A stretch of DNA of 64,000 nucleotides, taken from positions 1-64,000 of the forward strand of contig NZ_MUXN01000009.1 in the NCBI RefSeq assembly GCF_001995215.1. Direction: 5' to 3'. The notes under the pieces were generated by a model that made no database searches, was not told where the DNA came from, and worked only from the letters and a program-made list of their open reading frames with translations. The translations under genes and the position numbers were made by a program. Shown here piece after piece: positions 25,127 through 33,903 of the stretch (its first letter is position 1; every line of letters starts with the position of its first letter). This DNA is from Amycolatopsis azurea DSM 43854. Lineage in GTDB: Bacteria > Actinomycetota > Actinomycetes > Mycobacteriales > Pseudonocardiaceae.

Positions 25127-25719
25127 ACCGACGACTGATCCGAGGGCTCGCCACGCTGATCGTCGGCGGATTTGCGGTGCTGGCCGGCTGCGGAACGAGC
25201 CCGCCGCCCCGGCCACCGGCACCGTCGGTGTCGGTCCCGCCGATCCCCGCACAGCTGAACGGCAACAAGTTCATCGCCGATCCGTGTTCGGCGATCACTG
25301 TGGATCAGTTGCAGAGCATCGGCTTCGGGGACGGCAGGCATGAGCAGACCCGGGAAGGCCAGTGCCTGATCGTGTTCGGTTCGTCGGTCGATGTGACCAC
25401 ATCATGGTTCCCGCCGTTGAGGACGAGCATCAGCACGCTGTACAGGGACCGTGTCATAGGCCGCGATACTGGCAATCACTGGGAAGAAGTCACGATCAAC
25501 GGCTACCCGGCCGTGATCGTGGATGTCGAAGCGAACATTCCGAGCAGGCGGGACAAGGGGCCTCTGGCTTGCAGGCTGGTTCTCGGTGTCGATGACAGCA
25601 CGTTGGTACACATCAAAGCCAACACATGGGGGAAGATCGAGGCCGGTCCTTGGCAGGCCGATCCCTGCGGCGCGGTCAAGAAGATCGCCGAGTTCGTCAT
25701 CGACAACCTTCGCAGTTAG
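25123..25719 (+). CDS. DUF3558-family lipoprotein
   Basis: 198 aa. Signal peptide with lipobox LAGC (residues about 20-24), then a Pro-rich spacer PPPRPPAPSVSVPP and a DUF3558 domain: DPCSAITVDQLQSIGFGDG, a Cys in REGQCLIVF, then VTINGYPAVIVDV and a late DPCGAVKKIAEF. Four conserved cysteines suggest two disulfides. Such lipoproteins are attached to the outer face of the membrane in Pseudonocardiaceae and mycobacteria and commonly close the small-helical-protein cassettes. GTG 25123 overlaps the end of the repaired upstream frame. Confidence 0.85.
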   Translation: MNRRLIRGLATLIVGGFAVLAGCGTSPPPRPPAPSVSVPPIPAQLNGNKFIADPCSAITVDQLQSIGFGDGRHEQTREGQCLIVFGSSVDVTTSWFPPLRTSISTLYRDRVIGRDTGNHWEEVTINGYPAVIVDVEANIPSRRDKGPLACRLVLGVDDSTLVHIKANTWGKIEAGPWQADPCGAVKKIAEFVIDNLRS

Positions 25720-25813
25720 AAGCGGTCGCCGCATGTCGAGACGGCCGGATCGGCTCCGACCCCTTCGTGAAAGCGCCGGACAGCGGCGCCTCGGAGGCGA
25801 AGGAGGCCTTGCG

Positions 25814-26380
25814 ATGAGCAAGGTGGTGCTGGATGTGTCGATGTCGCTGGACGGCTTCACCGCCGGACCGAACGTCCGGGCCGAGGAGCCCATGGGCGAC
25901 GGCGGTGAACGGCTGCACGAATGGATGGCCGGGGACGGGCCCGACGCTCGCGCCTTCGAAGAGGTGAACGCGATGGTCGGGGCCACCGTCATCGGGCGGC
26001 GCACTTTCGACCTCGGCCTGCGTCCCTGGGGCGGGACACCGTGGCCCGGCGTCCCGGCCTTCGTTGTCACGCACCGGACCAGGGAAGACCTCCTCGGCGA
26101 CAACGGCGGCACGTTCGCCTTCGACGGCCTGGAGGCCGCGGTCCGGCGTGCCAAGGACGCCGCGGGTGACAAGGACGTGCTGGTGATGGGCGCGGACGTC
26201 GCCGGGCAACTGCTCGGCGCGGGCCTGCTCGACGAGGTCCATCTCCACCTCGCCCCCGTGGTGCTGGGGCAGGGGACCGGCCTGTTCGCCGGGCGGCTGG
26301 GCGAGTTGATCCCGCAGGGGGAACCCGTCGCGGGGATCGCGACTCATCTGCGCTTCCGTGTCCGGCCCGCCGCAGGCTGA
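25814..26380 (+). CDS. Dihydrofolate reductase-family (RibD C-terminal) protein
   Basis: 188 aa, single RibD_C/DHFR-like domain. N-terminal KVVLDVSMSLDGFTAGPN, then TVIGRRTFDLG, PAFVVTHRT, and VLVMGADVAGQLLGAGLLDE with LAPVVLGQGTGLF near the end are the family landmarks for NADPH and pterin-like substrate binding. These stand-alone reductases are common in actinobacteria and rarely characterised. GGAGGCCTTGCG before ATG 25814 fixes the start. Transcribed alone. Confidence 0.88.
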   Translation: MSKVVLDVSMSLDGFTAGPNVRAEEPMGDGGERLHEWMAGDGPDARAFEEVNAMVGATVIGRRTFDLGLRPWGGTPWPGVPAFVVTHRTREDLLGDNGGTFAFDGLEAAVRRAKDAAGDKDVLVMGADVAGQLLGAGLLDEVHLHLAPVVLGQGTGLFAGRLGELIPQGEPVAGIATHLRFRVRPAAG

Positions 26381-26598
26381 ACTTGTCGACGAAATAGGTT
26401 CTCTTTCGCTCGGTAGTGCGGATCTTTCGAATTGCCGATACTGGGTGTTAATGACCGCGCCGCGGCGAATACGTCCGGATCGGTGTCCTGCCCGACATCG
26501 CCGGGTGACCGCATTGTTGCCGGGCTTCATCCTGCTGGCCGTGTCCGTGTGCGGCGGATATGCGGAATCGTGAATGCGCTCGAAGGGGAGGCGGGAGC

Positions 26599-27492
26599 AT
26601 GGAACTGCGTCATTTCAAGTATTTCACGGCCGTCGCCGAGCAGGGTGGGTTCACCAAGGCCGCGAACATGCTGTTCGTCTCGCAACCGACCTTGAGCCAG
26701 CAGATCCGTGCGCTGGAAAGAGAACTCGGCGTGTCCTTGTTCCTGCGGGCACCGGACGGAGTCCGGCTGACCGCAGCCGGAGAGGTCTTTCACGGGCACG
26801 CCGAAGCCGTGCTGCGGATGGTGGACGAGGCCGCCCGCGCGACCCGGCGCGCGGGCGCGGAGCCGAACACACTGCGGATCGGGTGGTCCCCGCCGATCCC
26901 GCGTGCACTGCACGTGCCGATCGCGAGCGCGTTCTCCGCGGTGTACCCGCAGGTGCGGCTGTCGTGGCAGGAGACCACACTGCCCGACCCGGAGGGGCCG
27001 CTGCTCGACGGCGACGTCGATGTCGCGCTGCTGCGGCTGCCGGTGGACGTCGAGCGGGTGCTGTGGGAGCCGATCGCCGACGAGCCGTGCGGCCTGGCGG
27101 TTCCGGACGGGCATCCCTTGGCGGAACTCGAATCCGTCGGCGTCACCGAAATACTCGACGAACCGATGCCGAACGTCGGGGACGCCGTGCCCGAGTCCAT
27201 GAAGCGATGGTGGCTGCTGCCCGGGTCTCGCAACGGGGAATATCCGAAGGCGGTGGGCGAGCCGGTCGCCACCGTGACGGAGCTGGCGTTGTCCGTCGTG
27301 CTGAACGGCGTGGTCTGCCCGGCTCCGTACCTCTACGTCAAGACCGCCGCCGTGCACGGGTTCCACGCCGTGGAGCTGCGGGACGGTCCGTGCTCGTCCA
27401 CCGGTGTCGCCCGCCGCCGGGACGACCGGCGCGCGCTGCCGCGCCTGTTCTGCGAGCTGGCGGCCCGGGTCACGGCCGAGCTGCGGACATAG
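26599..27492 (+). CDS. LysR-family transcriptional regulator
   Basis: 297 aa. Winged HTH at the N-terminus (MELRHFKYFTAVAEQGGFTK, SQPTLSQQIRALERELG), linker helix ending near residue 85, and a periplasmic-binding-like effector domain. ATG 26599 follows GGGGAGGCGGGAGC. LysR proteins usually regulate a divergent gene, but here the upstream gene runs the same way, so the target is unclear; the secreted-protein gene 105 bp downstream is a possibility. Effector not predictable. Confidence 0.92.
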   Translation: MELRHFKYFTAVAEQGGFTKAANMLFVSQPTLSQQIRALERELGVSLFLRAPDGVRLTAAGEVFHGHAEAVLRMVDEAARATRRAGAEPNTLRIGWSPPIPRALHVPIASAFSAVYPQVRLSWQETTLPDPEGPLLDGDVDVALLRLPVDVERVLWEPIADEPCGLAVPDGHPLAELESVGVTEILDEPMPNVGDAVPESMKRWWLLPGSRNGEYPKAVGEPVATVTELALSVVLNGVVCPAPYLYVKTAAVHGFHAVELRDGPCSSTGVARRRDDRRALPRLFCELAARVTAELRT

Positions 27493-27596
27493 CCACGGCC
27501 GATCGCCGGATAGCCACAACGACTTCGACCCGGACCGGTGCCTTGGCCGATCCTCGAAGACATCGAGTACGACAGCACGACGGGAGTCCACCGACC

Positions 27597-28127
27597 ATGA
27601 CCGGAATCCGGCGCACCATGCTGATCACGGCAGCCGTGGCCGCGCTCGCCCTGCTCCAGCCGGTGCCCGCCCACGCGGGTACGGCGCTGTCCCAGCAGTT
27701 GTGCCGCGGCAACCAGATCGGCGCGATCAGGGACACGGCCCTGACCATCCTGAACGGTCAGCCGGTGAGCTTCGGCTACCGCGACCGGACGGTCGTCGGA
27801 CCCGGCATCCCCCTCCAGGACGGGGACGTCGTGCGCATCCGGGCGACCGGTTCGATCAAGATCGACTCGTGGCCGTGGGGCCCGTCGTACTCACCGGCCG
27901 GTCATCCGACCGAGCGGACGAGAACGTTCTGGGGCGGGATTTCGGCGCCGTCGTACGGTCTCTACGGATTCTTCAACTCGACGGGAGCGGCGTTCCCGGT
28001 CGGGGCCGACAGCGGATGCGTGGTCTACCGCGGACCGCAGACCTGGCTATGGCTGGCGCAGAACGACGACAGGACCGTCGACAACAGCGGACGGTGGGAC
28101 CTCACCGTCCGGATCTGGACCTTCTAG
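27597..28127 (+). CDS. Secreted protein with LecA (PA-IL)-like lectin domain
   Basis: 176 aa. Signal peptide of about 27 residues (MTGIRRTMLITAAVAALALL ... AHA). The mature part has a LecA-like order: LQDGDVVRIRATGSIKI followed by WGPSYSPAGHP, later GFFNSTGAAFPVG, and LWLAQNDDRTVDNSGRWDL, which parallels the galactose/calcium site of Pseudomonas LecA (an ND...NNSG strand-loop). The assignment is by motif memory. Two cysteines in the mature chain could form a disulfide. A 6-bp gap to the Ig-like membrane protein gene implies an operon. Confidence 0.7.
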   Translation: MTGIRRTMLITAAVAALALLQPVPAHAGTALSQQLCRGNQIGAIRDTALTILNGQPVSFGYRDRTVVGPGIPLQDGDVVRIRATGSIKIDSWPWGPSYSPAGHPTERTRTFWGGISAPSYGLYGFFNSTGAAFPVGADSGCVVYRGPQTWLWLAQNDDRTVDNSGRWDLTVRIWTF

Positions 28128-28133
28128 CGTGCC

Positions 28134-30161
28134 GTGAACCGCACCCTGGCGTTGCTGATCGCCGGGCTGGGCGCCTTCCTGAGCCTGGCCGCGGCGCCGC
28201 CCGCTGCGGTGGACGACCGCTTCGTCTTTTCCAGCAATCAGGCGATCGACGGCTGGTTCACGGTCGACGTCCTGGCCAACGACACCCCGCGGGGCGCTCA
28301 GGTCCGCGGGGTCGAGCTGGTGTCCGGTCCGACGGACGGCGTGGTGGAGCCGACCACCAGTCCCGTCGGGTTTCGTTGGCGCAAGGGATCTTCGACGACC
28401 GCCCGCTGGAGTTACCGGGTCGTCGACACGGTGGGCACCCGGAGCAACACGGCGACCGTGTCCGTGGGCGTGCGGCTCGGCCCGCATCCGCATGAAGACA
28501 GCTACCAGGCGATCTCGGGCGTGCTCCTGAAGGTCCCGGCGCCCGGCGTGCTGGCCGGGGACACCCACCCCGAGGGGGAGCCGCTGACGGCGGAAAGCCT
28601 GGCACGCAACGGTTTCACCGCGCGAGGTGGGCGGGTCGACCTGCGGCGGGACGGCTCGTTCGACTACGCGCCGCCGATCGGCTTCACCGGAACGGACTCC
28701 TTCGGCTATCGAGCGGTGGACCCGCAGAACGACGCGGCGGACGCGACCGTCACCATCGTGGTCCGGCCGAAGCCGGCCACGTCCACAACCGTGCCCACGC
28801 CGTCCCGATCCGATGATCAGCCGTCGGGCAGACCCGAGGTCACCGTCCACCTGCACGGCTATCCGGCGGATTGCCGGGCGAGCCCCATCATCGTCGGCGG
28901 CACGAGCCTGGACACCTGGCTCGACGAAGCGCGGCAGGGGCAGGGCGGAGGCGGCTGGGAGTTCATCGACCTGCACGCGTTCATCCCGGACGGTCTCGCG
29001 GCGGGCGTCCGCACCGTGGAGTTCCGGTGCGCCGGGAGCGTCCGGGCGGCCGGCACCATGAGGCTGCCGGCCGGACCGGGACTGACGACCTTCGAGCTGA
29101 CCTGGAAGCAGAAACCTGGCTCCACCACCGCGATCCCGCAGACGACGGAGCCTCCCGGCCCTCCACCGCCGCCTTCTCCCGAGCCGCCCCAGGCGGAACG
29201 GCGCGGAATCCTCTTCATTCCCGTCCTGAGCGAGGTCCTGACCGATCTGCGATCCCTCGCGGAGAGCGCGGTGCAGACGGCGGCGATCATCGCGATCGTG
29301 CTGTTGCTGGAGACGGCGTTCCCGGCGGATCTGGTCAACAAGGTCATCGAAGTGCTGCGGACCAAGAGCATCCGGAAGCGGCTGGGGCCGGCGGCCCCTC
29401 GCGGCCACGCGTGGACGCGGACACTCGGCTACGCGGTGCTCGGCGGGGGACTGCTGGTCTGGGCCGACACGGAGATCAAGGCAGGCACCCTCGACTGGGG
29501 CGTCGTCGCGCTGAAGGCGGCGGCTGGTGCGGTCTCGCTGTCATTGGTGGTCGCCGCCTACGAGAAACCCAAGGATTCGCTGCTCGCCGCCAGTCGCGGA
29601 CGCGGCCACCTCCGGGCGGTCTGGCTGGGGTTCCTCGTGGCCGCGGCGATGGCCACCCTGTCCCGCCTGCTGGACTCGCCCGTGCCTTACGTCTACGGAC
29701 TGGTCGTCACCTTCTTCGCCGTCGTGGAGGCGAAGAAACGCGACCAGGGACGCGCGACCTTGGTCGGCGGGATCGCCGTCCTCGTGACCTGCGTCGGGCT
29801 CTGGGCGGCACTCGGTCCGCTGGTCGTCGCCGGACGGGAAGCGGCCCCGAAGTCGCCGGCCTACGGGATCGCCTTCGCGATCTGTGTCGTCCTCGCCGCG
29901 GGCGTCCAGGTCGTCGTCTTCGGGCTGCTCCCGATCAAGCCGTTGGACGGCTACGCGCTGAAGAGCTGGAGCAAGGTCGCGTGGTGGGCGCTTTACGTGC
30001 CCGCGGTCTTCTTCTACGTCCACGTGGTCCTCAACAGCGTGCATCCCACCCTCGCCGAAGACCCCTCCGGCGAGAAGGTCCTCGTGGCGTCCTGCCTGTT
30101 CGTGTCGGCGGGGTTGGCGAGTTTCCTCCTGCGCCGGCTCAAGAAGGTGTCCGAGCACTGA
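28134..30161 (+). CDS. Ig-like (cadherin-like) multi-domain membrane protein
   Basis: 675 aa. Signal peptide, then two tandem bacterial Ig/cadherin-like domains (about 25-105 and 120-225; the second has the typical GSFDYAPPIGFTGTDSFGYR), a Thr/Pro linker, a further beta-rich domain (about 240-330), a Pro-rich stretch, one helix near residue 385, and a cluster of about seven transmembrane helices (about 420-660). The unusual join of outward adhesion-type domains to a polytopic C-terminus is not something I can name. GTG 28134 starts 6 bp after the lectin-like gene. Its end overlaps the converging MFS gene by 23 bp. Confidence 0.75.
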   Translation: MNRTLALLIAGLGAFLSLAAAPPAAVDDRFVFSSNQAIDGWFTVDVLANDTPRGAQVRGVELVSGPTDGVVEPTTSPVGFRWRKGSSTTARWSYRVVDTVGTRSNTATVSVGVRLGPHPHEDSYQAISGVLLKVPAPGVLAGDTHPEGEPLTAESLARNGFTARGGRVDLRRDGSFDYAPPIGFTGTDSFGYRAVDPQNDAADATVTIVVRPKPATSTTVPTPSRSDDQPSGRPEVTVHLHGYPADCRASPIIVGGTSLDTWLDEARQGQGGGGWEFIDLHAFIPDGLAAGVRTVEFRCAGSVRAAGTMRLPAGPGLTTFELTWKQKPGSTTAIPQTTEPPGPPPPPSPEPPQAERRGILFIPVLSEVLTDLRSLAESAVQTAAIIAIVLLLETAFPADLVNKVIEVLRTKSIRKRLGPAAPRGHAWTRTLGYAVLGGGLLVWADTEIKAGTLDWGVVALKAAAGAVSLSLVVAAYEKPKDSLLAASRGRGHLRAVWLGFLVAAAMATLSRLLDSPVPYVYGLVVTFFAVVEAKKRDQGRATLVGGIAVLVTCVGLWAALGPLVVAGREAAPKSPAYGIAFAICVVLAAGVQVVVFGLLPIKPLDGYALKSWSKVAWWALYVPAVFFYVHVVLNSVHPTLAEDPSGEKVLVASCLFVSAGLASFLLRRLKKVSEH

Positions 30162-31362
30162 CGAGACGGTCGCGCCCGGCTCCGTAACCGGTACCGGCCA
30201 TGAGAAGGCTCAACGCGATCAGGAGAAGGAGAGCGCCGGTCCAGCTGCCGGTGACTTCGTGCAGGACACCCAGCAGCATCGGCCCGGTCGCCGCGACGAG
30301 ATAGCCGATGGACTGGGCCATCCCGGCCAGTGCCGTGGTTTCGCCGGGTCCGCTGGCGCGCTGGCTTTGGAAGCTCAGGGCGAGCACGAGGCAGGCGCCG
30401 GTGCCCAAGCCGAGCAGTGTGCACGCCACGAGCGCGAGCGCCGGGACGAGAAGCAGGACCACGAAGCCGACGGCGACGACCACCGAGGCCGCGGCCGCGG
30501 TGAAGCGCTGATCGTGGCGGCCCCGGGTGAGCAAGGGCAGCGCCATCCCGGTGACCAGCCCGACCACCTGGTAGAAGAACAGCGTCCAGCCGCCCGCCGC
30601 GGTGCTCATACCCTGGTCGGCGAGGATGCTGGGCAGCCAGGCGATGGCGGTGTAGAAGACGAGGGATTGCAGGCCCATGAAGAAGGAAACCTGCCACGCC
30701 AGCCAGGATCCCCACGGCGTCCGGGCGTGTTTCCCGCGAGGCCGGCCACCATCGTCCGGCCGGGCCTCGCGCAGCCGGGGAAGCCACGCGACAAGAGCGG
30801 CGAGGGCGATCACCACTCCCCAGGCGAGGGCGGAACGCCAGCCTCCGGGGAGCACTTTGGCGAGCGGCACGGAAATCCCGGACGACACGGCGGCGACCAG
30901 ACCCATGGCGGTGACGTAGAGGGCGTTGACGGTGTGCGCCTTCGGACCGGGTACGTGGGTGCGGATCATCGTCGGCAGCAGGACGTTCCCGACCGCGATC
31001 GCGGCCGAGAGGATCACGGTTCCGGCGAACAGGAAAACGAGCGACGGCAGGGACCGGAGCACGGTGGCCGCCGCCAGCACCGCGAGGGCGATCACGAGGA
31101 GGCGGGTGGTGCCGAACCGGTGCGAAGCACGTCCGACGAAGGGTGAAGTCACCGCGAACATGAGCAGTGGCACCGTGTTCAGGACACCGCTCGCCGAGGC
31201 CGTCAGCCCGGTGTCCTGCTCGATGGACGGCAGCAGGGTGCCCACTCCGGTCAAGGTCGCGCGCAGATTCGCCGCCACCAAAAGGATCGCGATCACGAGG
31301 CCGGCCGAAAGGGCGGGCGCGGTCCGGGCCGGATCGCTTCTCGTCGTTACGGGAGAGGTCAT
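30139..31362 (-). CDS. MFS transporter (CynX/NimT family)
   Basis: 407 aa with 12 membrane helices. N-terminal AANLRATLTGVGTLLPSIEQ matches the cyanate/2-nitroimidazole transporter family CynX/NimT; the inter-half loop is RLREARPDDGGRPRGKHART. Members export or import small organic anions and nitro-heterocycles. ATG 31362 overlaps the stop of the upstream GntR regulator gene (ATGA), so the regulator and transporter form one operon and the regulator very likely controls it. Substrate unknown. Confidence 0.88.
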   Translation of the reverse strand: MTSPVTTRSDPARTAPALSAGLVIAILLVAANLRATLTGVGTLLPSIEQDTGLTASASGVLNTVPLLMFAVTSPFVGRASHRFGTTRLLVIALAVLAAATVLRSLPSLVFLFAGTVILSAAIAVGNVLLPTMIRTHVPGPKAHTVNALYVTAMGLVAAVSSGISVPLAKVLPGGWRSALAWGVVIALAALVAWLPRLREARPDDGGRPRGKHARTPWGSWLAWQVSFFMGLQSLVFYTAIAWLPSILADQGMSTAAGGWTLFFYQVVGLVTGMALPLLTRGRHDQRFTAAAASVVVAVGFVVLLLVPALALVACTLLGLGTGACLVLALSFQSQRASGPGETTALAGMAQSIGYLVAATGPMLLGVLHEVTGSWTGALLLLIALSLLMAGTGYGAGRDRLVSARTPS

Positions 31363-32051
31363 TTCCGCCGTTCCGTTCCGGCCTCGGTGAGCTTGACGAT
31401 TTCGGCGGCGCGGTAACGTGCGCCGACTTCGTCGCGGGCCGCGATCGCCTCGACGAGACTCCGATGCAGATCGGCGTGCTGCGCGGCGGTCTCGCCGGAC
31501 CAGGACGTGTCGCCGATCTGCTCGGCGACCGCTGCGCCGAGGACGTCGTAAACCTCGGTGAGCAAAGGATTCCCGCCCGCGTTCACCACGGCTTGGTGGA
31601 AGCGGACGTCGGCCTCCGCGGCGAGCGTCACCTCCTGGGAGACGGCGGTCGTCTCGGCCTCGTCGAGGAGCTGTCGAAGGCGGACGAGGTCCTCTTCGGT
31701 CCGCCGCACAGCGGCCAGGCCCGAGGCGTACTCCTCGAGCACCGCGCGCAGTTCCAGCACGTCGCTTCGCCGGGAGGTGGTGGCGCGCCTCATCAGGACC
31801 GAGTGCATCTCGCTCGACGCCCGGACGTAGGTTCCGTCGCCCCGCCGGGCTTCCAGCAAGCCCAGATGCACCAACGCGCCTAGCGCCTCGCGCACCGTCG
31901 TGCGCCCGACGCCGAGCTGCTCGACCAGATCGTGTTCGGGCGGGATCCGGGTCCCCACCGGCCAAGCGCCGGAGGCGATCTTCTCGCGGAGGGTGTCCAC
32001 CAGTTGCGCCGACAGGCTCGCGACCCGGCGCGGCGCACGAAGTTCGTTCAT
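31359..32051 (-). CDS. FadR-subfamily GntR transcriptional regulator
   Basis: 230 aa. N-terminal wHTH (TLREKIASGAWPVGTRIPPE, VGRTTVREALGALVHLGLLE) and a C-terminal FCD helical domain; the FCD metal-site residues Asp...His are visible in EADVRFHQAVVNAGG and later AAQHADLHRSLVEA, so a metal/carboxylate effector is likely. ATG 32051. A 9-bp palindrome lies 20 bp upstream, a plausible auto-operator. Downstream it is coupled to a CynX/NimT-type transporter. Confidence 0.9.
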   Translation of the reverse strand: MNELRAPRRVASLSAQLVDTLREKIASGAWPVGTRIPPEHDLVEQLGVGRTTVREALGALVHLGLLEARRGDGTYVRASSEMHSVLMRRATTSRRSDVLELRAVLEEYASGLAAVRRTEEDLVRLRQLLDEAETTAVSQEVTLAAEADVRFHQAVVNAGGNPLLTEVYDVLGAAVAEQIGDTSWSGETAAQHADLHRSLVEAIAARDEVGARYRAAEIVKLTEAGTERRK

Positions 32052-32071
32052 AAGGCGACCCTAACACCGAA

Positions 32072-32080
32072 TGTCTGACA
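32072..32080. promoter_or_regulatory. Candidate GntR operator TGTCTGACA
   Basis: Perfect 9-bp dyad (TGTC-T-GACA) located 20 bp before the start of the GntR gene. FadR-subfamily operators are short dyads of this kind. Binding is inference. Confidence 0.45.
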
Positions 32081-32122
32081 ATTACTGTGACGCGGGCGAC
32101 CTCGGGTGGCGGCCGCGGTCGG

Positions 32123-32515
32123 TCAGCCGAGGCCTTCGGGGGTGACCAGGCAGAACGGATGTCCGACCGGATCGGCGTACACGCGGTAGCCGATGGGCTT
32201 GTCGGAACCGTCGAGGAGGGTGCCGCCGAGGGCGAGCACTTCCCGCTCGGTTTCGTCGAGATCGGTCACGAGCAGATCGAGGTGCAGCTGCTGCGCGGGC
32301 TCGCCCCGGAGCCAGTCCGGGCGGACGTGGTGGTCGGTGCGATGAAGTGCGAGGTCCGGCTGCCCGTCGCCCAGTGCGAGGTTCACGTGGTCGGCGCTGT
32401 CCTTGGTCCGGCTCACGCCCAGGAGCGCCTCGTAGAAAGGTGCGAGGGCCTGCGGGTCGGGGCAGTCCACCACCACGACGGCGATCCTTGGCCGCGGGCT
32501 TCGAATATGACGCAT
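32123..32515 (-). CDS. VOC-family (glyoxalase/dioxygenase fold) protein
   Basis: 130 aa, two beta-alpha-beta modules. IAVVVVDCPDPQALAPFYEA starts the first; HLDLLVTDLDETEREVLALG and YADPVGHPFCLV end the second. The metal residues His...Glu are incompletely conserved in type, so enzyme or drug-sequestering roles are both possible. Minus-strand ATG 32515 lies 5 bases after a TAGGAT (32521-32526), a good -10 for a leaderless transcript. Divergent from the P450 gene. Confidence 0.85.
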   Translation of the reverse strand: MRHIRSPRPRIAVVVVDCPDPQALAPFYEALLGVSRTKDSADHVNLALGDGQPDLALHRTDHHVRPDWLRGEPAQQLHLDLLVTDLDETEREVLALGGTLLDGSDKPIGYRVYADPVGHPFCLVTPEGLG

Positions 32516-32598
32516 ATCACATCCTATTTGTCCGATTACCGGGGTTCCCGGCGCCGACATGCTGCGGACGTACACATGGTCGACACCGGGAGGATTCC

Positions 32599-33813
32599 AT
32601 GACCGAAGACAAAGCGGCGCCGCAGTTTCCGATGGCTCGGGCGGCGGGATGTCCGCTCGCGCCGGCGCCGGAACTGACCAGGCTGGCCGAACTCGATCCG
32701 GTGTCACGGGTGAGGTTGTGGGACGGCAGTACGCCGTGGCTGGTCACGCGGCACGAAGACGTGCGTGCGGTGCTGGCCGACCCGCGCGTCAGCGTCGATG
32801 CCACGCAACCCGCCTTTCCGCACACCAACCCGGTGAGCAAGGCCCGCGACACCCGGATGAAAACGCTGATGCAGATGGACGCGCCGGAACACGCCGCCCA
32901 GCGACGGCTGCTGACGCCGGAGTTCACGGTCAAGAAGATGGAGGTCCTGCGGCCCCGGATCCAGCGGATCGTCGACGACCTCGTCGACGAGATGCTCGCC
33001 GGTCCCCGGCCGGTCGATCTGGTCGAGGCGTTCGCGCTCCCGGCCCCGTCGCGGGTGATCTGCGAACTGCTGGGCGTGCCCTACGCCGACCGCGCCTACT
33101 TCCAGGGCGTGGCGCGCACGCTCGTCATGGACGAAGGCGATCCCCGAAAAGCCATGGCCGCCAGCGAAGAACTGAACACCTACCTGGAGAACCTGGTGCT
33201 GGAGCGGGGCGCCGACCCCGGCGAAGACCTGATCAGCGCCTTGACCGTCGGGCAATTCCGGACCGGCGCGATGACCTCACGCGAGATCGCGATGCTGGGC
33301 CAGCTGCTCCTGGTCGCCGGGCACGACACGACCGCGAGCATGATCACCTTGGGCACGATCGCGCTCCTGGCCCATCCGGAGCAGCTCCATGCCGTTCGGG
33401 ACAGCGGAGATCCCGCGGTGGTGGCCAACGCCGTGGAAGAACTCCTGCGCCACCTGTCGGTCACCCATACCGAAGCCCGCCGTGTCGCGCGGGAAGACCT
33501 GGAGATCGGCGGCCGGCTCATCCGCGCCGGCGAGGGCATCATCGCGGTGAAGAGCACTGCGAACCGGGACCACGCCGTCTTCCCGGACCCCGGCACCCTC
33601 GACGTCCACCGCAAGACCCGGCACCATCTCGCTTTCGGCTACGGCAAGCATCTGTGCCTGGGCGCTCCGCTGGCGCGGGTGGAGCTTCAGGTCGTCTACG
33701 GCACGCTTTTCCGGCGCGTACCGACGCTGACATTGGCGAAACCGTTGAGTGACTTGGAGTTCGACGAGAACGCGATCTTCTACACGGTGCGGGAGCTGCC
33801 CGTCACCTGGTGA
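32599..33813 (+). CDS. Cytochrome P450 (CYP105-like)
   Basis: 404 aa. Standard bacterial P450: I-helix LLLVAGHDTTASMITL, K-helix EELLRHL, and haem loop FGYGKHLCLGAPLAR with axial Cys353. The N-terminus (FPMARAAGCPLAPAPEL) and MDAPEHAAQRRLLTPEFTVK are typical of CYP105/107 xenobiotic or macrolide hydroxylases. GGGAGGATTCC precedes ATG 32599. No ferredoxin follows; the gene is alone, ending at a long palindrome. Divergent from the VOC gene with an 83-bp gap. Confidence 0.93.
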   Translation: MTEDKAAPQFPMARAAGCPLAPAPELTRLAELDPVSRVRLWDGSTPWLVTRHEDVRAVLADPRVSVDATQPAFPHTNPVSKARDTRMKTLMQMDAPEHAAQRRLLTPEFTVKKMEVLRPRIQRIVDDLVDEMLAGPRPVDLVEAFALPAPSRVICELLGVPYADRAYFQGVARTLVMDEGDPRKAMAASEELNTYLENLVLERGADPGEDLISALTVGQFRTGAMTSREIAMLGQLLLVAGHDTTASMITLGTIALLAHPEQLHAVRDSGDPAVVANAVEELLRHLSVTHTEARRVAREDLEIGGRLIRAGEGIIAVKSTANRDHAVFPDPGTLDVHRKTRHHLAFGYGKHLCLGAPLARVELQVVYGTLFRRVPTLTLAKPLSDLEFDENAIFYTVRELPVTW

Positions 33814-33832
33814 TACGGAGGAGGGCGGCGAC

Positions 33833-33885
33833 GTTCCCAATGTCGCATTCGAGACGCTCAGCGACTCAAATGCGACATTGGGAAC
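33833..33885. repeat. Palindromic element between convergent P450 and MarR genes
   Basis: Arms of 21 bp (33833-33853 and 33865-33885; core CCCAATGTCGCATT) with one mismatch and an 11-base loop. It lies between two converging genes and could terminate both, but there is no T-run and the long perfect stem resembles the other palindromic elements in the window. Confidence 0.8.
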
Positions 33886-33903
33886 CAGGATGGTCCTTAC
33901 CGC

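Noticed and set aside
21258-25719. Complete integrative element after tRNA-Asn
   Set aside because: No integrase, excisionase, replication gene or duplicated tRNA end was found within the window.
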